In this document: positions 1 through 6,850 of the stretch, piece after piece
How positions within the stretch are numbered: the stretch's first letter is position 1
Layout of the letters: the number at the start of each line of letters is the position of its first letter
Source: a virus
Strand: one strand, 5' to 3'
DNA length: 28,916 bases
Virus record (IMG/VR): IMGVR_UViG_3300028925_001648
Location: 1 to 28,916 of that record
Translations under genes and position numbers: made by a program
Notes under the pieces: generated by a model
Databases searched by the model: none
Seen by the model: the letters and a program-made list of their open reading frames with translations, nothing else
Told to the model about the DNA's origin: nothing

Positions 1-805
1 TTGTTGCATCACTTATAAGATCTGTACCAAAGTAGCAGTTTGATTTTTGTGCAAATACCATTTGATTGTCTACCATTCCATTACAAACAACTATAGCCGT
101 TCCCTCAAACATTGGAAGATAGTCTCCATTCATATTATAAGCGTTTACATACCCTAAAGCTGAAATTGCTGAGATGTAAAATTGGTACGTTTTTTGATTC
201 ATGTAAATTGCAGCATCTTCTTTTCCTAAGATGTTTGCTGCTGTTCCTCCTGTGATATCAGTAATTAAAGTTTGAAGATTAGCAATGATGTTAGTCGCTG
301 AATACGCTCCTGATGCTGCTGACTGTACTACTGTTGCATCAACTGCTGGTAATAATAAACCTGTTACTGCTCCTAAGAATCCGTTAAATTGTCCTGCAAC
401 TGCCGTTCCTGCCCATATTGAATCTTCTGTAGCTTCTCCAATAATCTCTCCCATGTAAGAAATTACATAGTCATTGAAAGATGGTGGCGTTGGCGCTCCT
501 GCTCCTGCTCTCATCTCTAAAGCTTCCCAAGAAGATAAAAGTTCTTTTTTACAAATGTCAAGATTAACTTGAAGTAATTTTGGTTCTAATACTTTCTCTG
601 TCATTGTTAATGTACCTGCTGCTGTAAAGTCGCAAGTTGCATCTGCTACTAAACTAGCCCCCTCCATTCTTTGAATGTTAGACTTGTACTTAATGTTCTC
701 CATTACTGTTAAGTGTTCAAGAGAATTTGCTTGTCTTAAAGCTGCTGAAATATAAAATCCTGCTGCTTTTCCTGCAAAATTTGATGTTACTGTTGGTTGT
801 GCCAT
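1..805 (-). CDS. Major capsid protein, copy A (3' end cut by window edge)
   Basis: The reading frame opens at ATG 805 and stays open for 268 codons to position 1, so the C-terminus lies outside the window. The product should assemble the icosahedral head. The N-terminal segment (MAQPTVTSNFAGKAAGFY), the central 'LLSSWEALEMRAGAGAP' stretch and the C-terminal 'QKSNCYFGTDLISDA' segment resemble HK97-type capsid proteins of flavobacterial phages. I recognise this by family pattern, without a search. It follows an acidic scaffold-like gene after 27 AT-rich bases, the usual scaffold-capsid order. Its last 25 visible residues match the fragment at 28722-28916 with four substitutions, so the two are homologous but not the same gene. 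Confidence 0.85.
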   Translation of the reverse strand, partial: MAQPTVTSNFAGKAAGFYISAALRQANSLEHLTVMENIKYKSNIQRMEGASLVADATCDFTAAGTLTMTEKVLEPKLLQVNLDICKKELLSSWEALEMRAGAGAPTPPSFNDYVISYMGEIIGEATEDSIWAGTAVAGQFNGFLGAVTGLLLPAVDATVVQSAASGAYSATNIIANLQTLITDITGGTAANILGKEDAAIYMNQKTYQFYISAISALGYVNAYNMNGDYLPMFEGTAIVVCNGMVDNQMVFAQKSNCYFGTDLISDAT

Positions 806-832
806 AATTGTTTTTTTTAAATTTTTATTTTA

Positions 833-1537
833 TTAATTGTTTAAATCGTGAATGAATTTCTCTCTCCTAGAAAGATTTCTGTACTCCTTTTTAGATAAAG
901 TTACTTTTTCATTACTAAATTTATTTGTTGTTAATGGTGATTCAGCAGGTTCTTTTCCTAATTCTTCTTTTAGTTTTTCAATCTCTGCTTTTAATTCTTC
1001 TTTAGAAAATTCAACTACTTCTGTTGTCTTAGTAGTTTTACTTCTTGGGTTTTTACTTGGTGCAGACATTTCCTCCTCTTTAGGATCTTCATCTTCCTCC
1101 ATATCTCCTCCATCTTTATCTGCTTTTAATGAAGCAACGGCATCTTCTAAGTTCTGAATACGTTTCTCCATACCTTCCCAATCTCCTACATCAGCCATAT
1201 CATCTTCATCTTTTTCTTCTTCTGCTGCCTCAACTTCTTCTTTTTTATCTTCGTCTTCTGCTTCAACTTCTTCTTCTGTTTCACTTTCAATTAACTCAGC
1301 TACGATACCCTCATCTTCTACACGCACCGAAACGCCTGTGTCTAAAATATACGTTCCTGCTGGTAAAGGAATCGTTGTACCGTCTTCCGTTAGTACAGAG
1401 ATATCAACTCCTGCTTCTAATTCTTCAGCAGTAGAAACCAAAATAGTTCCATCTTCTGTTTTTGATTGCCAAGCAAGTTGTAACTCATCAGACTTATCAA
1501 GCCCTAGTGCTACCAAAATTTGTTTTTTTAATTCCAT
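833..1537 (-). CDS. Acidic coiled-coil protein, probable capsid scaffold
   Basis: This is a 234-residue protein directly upstream of the capsid gene. It has three parts. Residues 1-85 look like a small beta-rich domain (LQLAWQSKTEDGTILV...). Residues 85-160 are extremely acidic, with long runs of E and D. Residues 175-234 form a charged helix ending in a basic tail (LSKKEYRNLSRREKFIHDLNN). An acidic middle and a short basic helix at the C-terminus are typical of phage scaffolds, where the basic tail touches the capsid shell. The role is inferred from composition and position. There is no cysteine and no membrane segment. A TATTATATATTA element at 1563-1574 lies 25 bases upstream of the ATG. 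An alternative is a head decoration or maturation factor. Confidence 0.65.
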   Translation of the reverse strand: MELKKQILVALGLDKSDELQLAWQSKTEDGTILVSTAEELEAGVDISVLTEDGTTIPLPAGTYILDTGVSVRVEDEGIVAELIESETEEEVEAEDEDKKEEVEAAEEEKDEDDMADVGDWEGMEKRIQNLEDAVASLKADKDGGDMEEDEDPKEEEMSAPSKNPRSKTTKTTEVVEFSKEELKAEIEKLKEELGKEPAESPLTTNKFSNEKVTLSKKEYRNLSRREKFIHDLNN

Positions 1538-1562
1538 TTTTATTATCTTTAATTTAAGTTAC

Positions 1563-1574
1563 TAATATATAATA
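1563..1574 (-). promoter_or_regulatory. TATTATATANTA element upstream of scaffold-like gene
   Basis: On the minus strand this reads TATTATATATTA. It sits in the 69-base gap between two head genes, 25 bases before the scaffold-like ATG. It is one of five copies in gene leaders of this window (also 4018, 13501, 15125 and 27999). CAAATATA lies 13 bases upstream of it, at the same spacing as CAAATATT at the 4018 copy. A phage late promoter is the leading inference; an AT-rich translation leader is the alternative. Confidence 0.4.
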
Positions 1575-1606
1575 TGATTAATTGATTTATATTTGATTTT
1601 TAGATT

Positions 1607-1975
1607 TTATAGTATATCAATAGCAGTTAAAACTTTATTAGACGCTTTTAACATATCATCTTGAAAATCTTGCGCTTCTTTTAATCTAACTGTAAAAAGA
1701 GTTACTGCTTCATCTACTCCTAATTCTTTTGCAGCTTTTACTGCTTTTTGTGCTTTACTTGCTGCGTCTGCTAAAAACTGACTCCCCTCTCTTAATTCCT
1801 CGGCAGCTTTTCTTATTATCTTTTCACTTTTTCTTTTTTCTGCTAATCCTTTATCTAATAGTTTTTCAATATCATCTATTAAAGCCAACTCAACCTTTTC
1901 TGCTTTTAGTTCAGTTTTGTTTTCTCTTACAAGCTTATTTAAAGCACTTAGTATTTGTTCTTGTGTTGGTTTCAT
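1607..1975 (-). CDS. Coiled-coil KELG-domain protein, paralogue 2
   Basis: This 122-residue, almost wholly helical protein begins MKPTQEQIL. The next gene upstream begins MKPTQENIL, and both contain an '(A)KELG(I/V)' motif in the C-terminal half (residues 83-87 here). The shared start and motif indicate that the two genes arose by duplication. The segment 'KAEKVELALIDDIEKLL' is a typical charged coiled coil. It lies between the XkdF-type protease gene and the scaffold-like gene, so a capsid assembly or internal head role is plausible, but nothing in the sequence proves it. No catalytic motif, cysteine pattern or membrane segment is visible. A 69-base gap separates it from the next gene. Confidence 0.7.
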   Translation of the reverse strand: MKPTQEQILSALNKLVRENKTELKAEKVELALIDDIEKLLDKGLAEKRKSEKIIRKAAEELREGSQFLADAASKAQKAVKAAKELGVDEAVTLFTVRLKEAQDFQDDMLKASNKVLTAIDIL

Positions 1976-1976
1976 A

Positions 1977-2390
1977 TTATAATTTTAATTTTTCTAAGAA
2001 ATCATAAGTTTTGTATATCCTAGAATAACTATCATATTCATTGTCTGCTTTTTTAAATTCTGGTATATCATAAACATCAATTCCTAATTCCTTTGCTTGT
2101 TTTCTAATTTTTATATTTAATTTAGTTCTTTCTTCTTCATTTTTATTATAAAGCTTATATTCATTAGCAGCCCTTGATTTTAATTTACCACCTTGTTCTA
2201 TCCAATCACTATGTTCTTTTTTTGTTTTTTCGTATGCAGGAACTATTTTAGAAGAAAATTGTTTTACCAAGCTAGTTAAATCACTAATAGCACTTAACTC
2301 TAATTTTTTAACTTTTTTTTTACTTAACAATTCTTTCTTAGGCTTGTTTTCTTGTATTAATCTTAGTATGTTTTCTTGTGTTGGTTTCAT
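1977..2390 (-). CDS. Coiled-coil KELG-domain protein, paralogue 1
   Basis: I place the start at ATG 2390 (MKPTQENILRLIQ, 137 residues). An in-frame ATG at 2417 would run into the upstream protease gene, and the chosen start matches the N-terminus of the next paralogue exactly. The start follows the protease stop by one base and the stop is one base before the next ATG, so these genes are co-translated. The protein is lysine-rich and helical. KELGI is at residues 100-104, followed by 'DVYDIPEF', close to 'APNDVPDF' in the C-terminus of the XkdF-type protein upstream. This supports a shared domain. Function is unknown; a head assembly accessory role is inferred from position only. Confidence 0.7.
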   Translation of the reverse strand: MKPTQENILRLIQENKPKKELLSKKKVKKLELSAISDLTSLVKQFSSKIVPAYEKTKKEHSDWIEQGGKLKSRAANEYKLYNKNEEERTKLNIKIRKQAKELGIDVYDIPEFKKADNEYDSYSRIYKTYDFLEKLKL

Positions 2391-2391
2391 A

Positions 2392-3312
2392 TTATATCCA
2401 TTTTTTAAGTTCTTCAATATCTTCCTTTATGCTGTTTTCAAGAAAAAAATATGCCTTAACAAATTTTGCAAAGTCAGGTACATCATTTGGAGCAATACCT
2501 AATTCCTTTGCAGCACTTGATATTTGCTTGTCAGTATCTACATATATTTTAGTTATTTTTCCTAATACTGTATTTAAACTTTTAATTGAGTTTGCAGCTC
2601 TTTTTTTATTATTCTCAAATTCATCTACTAACTTATCTGCATTTGCTGAAATTTTTTCTGCAATTTTAAACATCTCTAATCTATTCTCAGTTGCTACATT
2701 AAACTCAACCTTCTGAACACTTAACAATTCTTTTAATGCAGTTCTTACTTCTTCTGTTGTAAAATCTTGCTTTTTCATTTTCTGTATTTTATCAATAAAG
2801 TACCCCTCAATACTAAGACCTTTCAATTCTCCTGATTTTATCTTACTCCAAAGTTCATCATTTTCAATTTTCATTGAAACCATCCAAGTTCCTTTTGGTA
2901 AAGAAAAACCATACAAAGCTGACTTATCCATTTTACTATCTTGAATTATCCAACTCTCAACTGTAAGGACACCTGCTACTCGTTCCTTATGCTCCTCAGT
3001 AGCTTTATGGTGGTTGTTATGCTTTAAGTATAATTCAGACGCTTGACGGACAGTTTTAGGACTAAAATAAACATAGTAGTCTTGGTCAGTATTAGGATCG
3101 TATCTAAATATTTGCTTGTTAGGTATTAGTGCAGGAGAGATTATCATTCTTTTCTCCTCATCTACTTTTGCAAAAGTTAAATTATTCTTTTCTTTTCCAA
3201 AAAAAACAAAGTCAGTTTCTATAGCAGGAGCATTTACTAAACTTATAGCGTCTATTGCTAACGCTTCGCTATCATCTTCTATTACTAATTCTACTATTTT
3301 GGTTTTTTTCAT
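2392..3312 (-). CDS. XkdF-type prohead protease with C-terminal KELG domain
   Basis: Residues 15-180 match the pattern of XkdF-like capsid proteases of Bacteroidota phages: 'AISLVNAPAIETDFVFF' near the N-terminus, 'ALIPNKQIFRYDP', 'VRQASELYLK', a histidine-rich stretch (HNNHHKATEEH, 98-108), 'LTVESWIIQDSKMDKSALYG' and 'SMKIENDELWSKIKSGELKGLSIEG'. A histidine around 101-108 and Ser120 in the ESW motif are candidate catalytic residues; I infer this by analogy. The protein should cleave scaffold and/or capsid during head maturation. From about residue 204 a helical domain is appended, with KELGI at 269-273 then NDVPDF. The two genes downstream encode the same kind of domain, which suggests fission or duplication from this tail. 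Confidence 0.8.
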   Translation of the reverse strand: MKKTKIVELVIEDDSEALAIDAISLVNAPAIETDFVFFGKEKNNLTFAKVDEEKRMIISPALIPNKQIFRYDPNTDQDYYVYFSPKTVRQASELYLKHNNHHKATEEHKERVAGVLTVESWIIQDSKMDKSALYGFSLPKGTWMVSMKIENDELWSKIKSGELKGLSIEGYFIDKIQKMKKQDFTTEEVRTALKELLSVQKVEFNVATENRLEMFKIAEKISANADKLVDEFENNKKRAANSIKSLNTVLGKITKIYVDTDKQISSAAKELGIAPNDVPDFAKFVKAYFFLENSIKEDIEELKKWI

Positions 3313-3313
3313 A

Positions 3314-4018
3314 TTAATATCCTAATTTTTTAGCTGCATTAGGAACTTCTGCATCAAAAAGTTTTATTGCAATCTCAGCTCTTTCTAATTCATCAGGCTT
3401 TTGTGATACTCCTAATTGCTTTAATTGCTGTTCAACTGATTTGATTGCTGATTTTATGTCCACTTTTAAATCCTCACCTCTAGCATAAGCATCTTTATAT
3501 TTTTCATTTCTTCCTACCAATTTATCTTCTGCTTTATTCCTTCTTCCTGCTAATTTATCTAATTTATTAAATACGTTATCATAAGATTTTTCACTAGCTG
3601 CCAAACCTTTTTTTGCAGCTTCAACATCTTCTCTAGCTAAATCAACACCATCTTTTGCTCTATCCGTTAATTCATTTTGCTCCTTTACTAAGTCCTCAGT
3701 ATTATCATAAGCATTAATAAGCATTTGAATTTGACCATAATCAGTTTCTAATTGATTTACTACCTTATCCATTTGACTAGCTAATTTTTCTAGTACCTTA
3801 ATACTATTAAATTGAAATCTTTGTGCTGAACTTAAATTATATTCTTTTAATTCTTTTGCGTATTCTTCATACGATTTCTTTCCTAACGGAGTTGGCATTG
3901 TTTTCATTTCTTTGTATTTATGATTAGCTGATTCACAGGCTTCTTTGGAGTCGTATTCACATTCTCCTTTTTCCCCCCATCGGTAGCTGTTTTTGTTATC
4001 ACATTGTTTGCATGGCAT
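3314..4018 (-). CDS. Cysteine-bearing N-terminus fused to long coiled coil
   Basis: This is a 234-residue protein. The first 45 residues hold cysteines at 3, 6, 20 and 28 (CKQC, then GECEYDSKEAC), which could bind one metal ion, followed by 'MPTPLGKKSYEEYAKEL'. Residues 60-200 are long charged helices. A KQLGV motif at 200-204 resembles the KELG(I/V) motif of the next three proteins. It follows the tape-measure gene and precedes the protease with one base between stop and start. Its ATG is embedded in a TATTATATATTATG leader. Function is unknown. A head or neck accessory role is inferred from location, and the paralogy with the downstream KELG domains is suggestive only. Confidence 0.65.
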   Translation of the reverse strand: MPCKQCDNKNSYRWGEKGECEYDSKEACESANHKYKEMKTMPTPLGKKSYEEYAKELKEYNLSSAQRFQFNSIKVLEKLASQMDKVVNQLETDYGQIQMLINAYDNTEDLVKEQNELTDRAKDGVDLAREDVEAAKKGLAASEKSYDNVFNKLDKLAGRRNKAEDKLVGRNEKYKDAYARGEDLKVDIKSAIKSVEQQLKQLGVSQKPDELERAEIAIKLFDAEVPNAAKKLGY

Positions 4019-4029
4019 AATATATAATA
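4018..4029 (-). promoter_or_regulatory. TATTATATANTA element abutting ATG 4018
   Basis: The minus strand reads TATTATATATTATG, so the last A of the element is the A of the start codon. The same overlap occurs at 13501 and 27999. The copy follows the tape-measure gene and heads the capsid-maturation block. If it is a -10-like element, the transcript would be leaderless or nearly so. Confidence 0.4.
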
Positions 4030-4053
4030 TGTTTTTAGTTAAAATATTTGTTT

Positions 4054-5943
4054 TTATAGTGTACTTTCTCGCCTGATTCCATCTAATTGGTCTTGTGAGT
4101 TTGTCATTTCATCTGTAACAACAAAGGCTTTTATAGGGTCAGGTTCTTCTCCTCCTCCTAATTCAAATTTTCCTGACATCATTCCTGCTGCTGGTGGTGC
4201 TGCTTCTGCTGCTGGTGGTGGTGGTGCTGCTCCTCCTCCTGCTCCTCCTGCTCCTCCCCCTCCTCCTCCTCCAACATCTGTTTTCATTATCTTACGAACA
4301 TTTGCCATACCAGCAAGTAAGGCTGCTCCTGCTGCTATTGGTGCTAATACAGGCCCTACTACAGGTATATTTGACATTGCTGTGAACGCTCCTGCTGCTC
4401 CTTTAAATGTATCAATAAGTGCTAAGGCTACTTGTAACTTTTTTGCTTTTTTGGCTTCAATTTTTCTTCTAGCTTCAAATTTCTTTTCTATTTTAGCCTG
4501 TTCTTTTTCATTGCCTTTAGCCAACTCCATCTCTCTGCTATATTCAGATTCTAATGCCTCTGAACGCTCATCTAAGGACTGTTGAATATTAGCAGCTATA
4601 GCATCAACCATTGCAAAGGCAACTTCAGCCTTAGCAGCAGCAATAACTTTAGCCTGTTCTAGTTCTGCCTCATCATAAGTAGCATCTATCTCGGCTTTAG
4701 CTATTCTGTATTCCTCATCAATTAAAGTAGTATCTTGTCCTGCCTTTCTAGCTAATTCTTGCTTTAAAATATACGCTTGTTCTAATTCTGCAAGTTCTAA
4801 CTCTCTGTTAGTTTTACCTACTAATGCTAATTCGTTCTCAACCTCTATAAGTTCTTTATTTAACGATACGGTATTAGTTAATTGCTCACTTCTAAGCCCT
4901 GCTATTTGCGCCTCTACTCCTGCCCTGTCGTTTAAGGTTTGCTGATAAGCTACTTGCAGTTCTATATTTTCTTTATTTTGAGCCAACTCCAATGCTGCTG
5001 CTGCAACTCTTGTATCTGCTAACTTCAGCATCTCTACCTCTTGCTTGTTAAGTATTTCTCCAAGTTCTTTATTCGCTGCTATTCTCTCTGCAAAAGTCTT
5101 AGTTTCATCATCTCTTATTTGTCTTTGTAATTCTGAAAGCCTGTCATTCTTTTCAATCAGTCCTTGTATCTGTGCTTCAGCTAATAATGCACTATTTTGT
5201 GCTGCTGTCGTTGCTTCAGCCTGTGCGTAGTTTGCTGCTATGCTTATTTCTGATATACCCTCAACTGCCATTTTACCTGCGGCAGCTATCTCTCCAATAG
5301 CATCTACTATATTATTTCCAATGTCTTTACCTGCATCAATAGCAGCAACCCCTACGGCCACGATATCATCTTTTGTTGCTTGAATACTAATGCGTAATTC
5401 TGCTATTTTACCCTCATCTCCACCACCTAAAAAACTGTTTTCCCAAGCCAACATAGCACCTTCCACTCCTAACTTGATGGCGTAAAAAGCTAACTTCAAT
5501 GGTGTTAGTGCTATTGTCATTAATCCCTTTATGACTGCGGTCATTCCATCAAATCTATCACTACTTTCTGTAACCCATTTCACGGTATCAGTAAGAACAC
5601 TTATAACCTGATTAAAGGTAGTAGATATAGTGGTCATGATTGTATTAACCAAATTCATAACCTTTTGATTACGCTCCATAGCCTCTTTAAGTGCTACAAA
5701 AATCGCTATAACAGCACCAATACCCATAGCTTTAAACGCTGTACCAACACCTTTAATGGCTTTCCCCATTACACCAAATCCCTTTTTAGATTTTTTGGCA
5801 GCCTCCCCTACTTTTTCTGTTTCATCACCTACTTCTTTAGTGTCTTTAGCTAGGTCTTTTGTTGCCTTTCCTGTTTTCTCTATTCCCTTAGCTAAGTCTC
5901 CTATGTTTGTTTTTATTTCTGCTTCTATTATTTCTGTTGCCAT
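4054..5943 (-). CDS. Tail tape measure protein
   Basis: This 629-residue protein has tape-measure architecture. A lysine-rich helical N-terminus (TGKATKDLAKDTKEVGDETEKVG) comes first, then a hydrophobic helix around residues 59-85 (MGIGAVIAIFVAL) and a second hydrophobic stretch around 140-165. Very long Ala/Glu/Leu helices cover about 230-510, followed by a second hydrophobic segment (AAGAFTAMSNIPVVGPVLAPIAAG). The C-terminus has a Gly/Ala/Pro low-complexity region around 555-595. Such proteins set tail length and line the tail tube. At the usual 1.5 angstrom per residue this implies a tail near 95 nm, which is an inference. It lies downstream of tail hub and fibre-type genes. The Gly-rich patch is coded by GGA/GGT/GGC repeats at 4194-4275. 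Confidence 0.8.
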   Translation of the reverse strand: MATEIIEAEIKTNIGDLAKGIEKTGKATKDLAKDTKEVGDETEKVGEAAKKSKKGFGVMGKAIKGVGTAFKAMGIGAVIAIFVALKEAMERNQKVMNLVNTIMTTISTTFNQVISVLTDTVKWVTESSDRFDGMTAVIKGLMTIALTPLKLAFYAIKLGVEGAMLAWENSFLGGGDEGKIAELRISIQATKDDIVAVGVAAIDAGKDIGNNIVDAIGEIAAAGKMAVEGISEISIAANYAQAEATTAAQNSALLAEAQIQGLIEKNDRLSELQRQIRDDETKTFAERIAANKELGEILNKQEVEMLKLADTRVAAAALELAQNKENIELQVAYQQTLNDRAGVEAQIAGLRSEQLTNTVSLNKELIEVENELALVGKTNRELELAELEQAYILKQELARKAGQDTTLIDEEYRIAKAEIDATYDEAELEQAKVIAAAKAEVAFAMVDAIAANIQQSLDERSEALESEYSREMELAKGNEKEQAKIEKKFEARRKIEAKKAKKLQVALALIDTFKGAAGAFTAMSNIPVVGPVLAPIAAGAALLAGMANVRKIMKTDVGGGGGGGAGGAGGGAAPPPPAAEAAPPAAGMMSGKFELGGGEEPDPIKAFVVTDEMTNSQDQLDGIRRESTL

Positions 5944-5953
5944 GTCTTATTTT

Positions 5954-6850
5954 TTAAAAAGTTGTAACTGTTGAGATTACTTCATGTAAATAAACTATTG
6001 CACTCCATTGATTTACTACACTAGGTCTGTCAGTTACCTGTAAAGAGATAGACTTAATGTCTGTAGTTGATGTATCTATCATGGCTGAAGATCCGGCAAC
6101 CCCACCTATCTCTCCAATTGTAGTTCCTATTAATGTGCTAAAGGTCATGCTATAAGCGTTATCTATATTGACTGAGCCTCTTAAATGTCTGTATGAATAA
6201 TCACCTGCCGTTCCTGCCGTTCCTCCAAGTTCTAGTCTAGTAAGGTAAACCTCATAACCTATAATGCTATTATTTCTTACAGTTATGTAATTTGTTCCGT
6301 CTCCGTTTACTGTTAATGTAGATGAATCCCTGCCACAAGTTCCTCCAGATAATTCCATTACTGACATCTGTTTATCTGTATAGATTGTTTCCGTTGCTCT
6401 ATCACAGGTAAAAGTATGTTTATTTGCTCCTCCACCTATTACAAATTCTGTTTGCCTTGTAGCCTTTCCATTGATTCCAAAGACTGCTGAGTTATTAATC
6501 CTAGTTTCTGTTATGTTTTCACTACCTGTAGTTAAATTATTACTACATTGTGATTTAATTAAGTTTGTAGAGCCACTCATAAACGTGCCTATCACTCCTG
6601 ATTCTATACGATTTCTTTCTCCTGTTATTTTATTAGTCTCCTGATTGAATTGGCTATTTAAAGATACTTGATGCTGCTGATTGAGCCTACAACTACCTGA
6701 AGCACTATCAAATGTATATCCATAAGCTTCACAGGTTTGACGATTGCCAATCAGACCTGTATTAGTTCCATCTGTAAACGTAACAAACCCTGTAATGCTA
6801 ATATTATCAGGCTGTAAATTAGCCATTCTTGATGCTTTTCCTGTAGGCAT
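5954..6850 (-). CDS. Tail fibre/spike-like structural protein
   Basis: This 298-residue protein is rich in Ser, Thr, Asn and Gly with little charge, and has the look of a surface-exposed fibre. Residues 85-140 contain repeating 'xxNSAVFGINGKATRQTEFVIGGG' units like the left-handed beta-roll of trimeric fibres (as in YadA-like heads and phage peptidase-G2-type spikes). The C-terminal 130 residues look like an all-beta cap. Four cysteines are scattered through the first half. Its ATG overlaps the last base of the upstream hub stop (shared A at 6850), which points to coordinated expression. Adhesion to the host surface is inferred. It sits between the hub and the tape measure. Confidence 0.55.
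   Translation of the reverse strand: MPTGKASRMANLQPDNISITGFVTFTDGTNTGLIGNRQTCEAYGYTFDSASGSCRLNQQHQVSLNSQFNQETNKITGERNRIESGVIGTFMSGSTNLIKSQCSNNLTTGSENITETRINNSAVFGINGKATRQTEFVIGGGANKHTFTCDRATETIYTDKQMSVMELSGGTCGRDSSTLTVNGDGTNYITVRNNSIIGYEVYLTRLELGGTAGTAGDYSYRHLRGSVNIDNAYSMTFSTLIGTTIGEIGGVAGSSAMIDTSTTDIKSISLQVTDRPSVVNQWSAIVYLHEVISTVTTF

Noticed and set aside
1-79. Terminal direct repeat with 28838-28916 as proof of a complete circular contig
   Set aside because: The two ends are homologous but differ at about 18 of 79 bases, so they are not an exact assembly overlap; treated as two capsid genes instead.
1588-1595. TATATTTG on the plus strand (also TATCTTTG at 21608) as promoters
   Set aside because: No matching -33 element with fitting spacing and no gene or terminator downstream on that strand; chance in AT-rich DNA.
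4194-4275. Tandem DNA repeat at the Gly/Ala/Pro patch
   Set aside because: Irregular triplets explained by a low-complexity linker in the tape-measure protein; no fixed repeat unit.
852-4585. Plus-strand open frames over the scaffold, KELG and tape-measure genes
   Set aside because: They are low-complexity Leu/Ser-rich mirrors of Lys/Glu/Ala-rich minus-strand genes, with no leader or overlap support.
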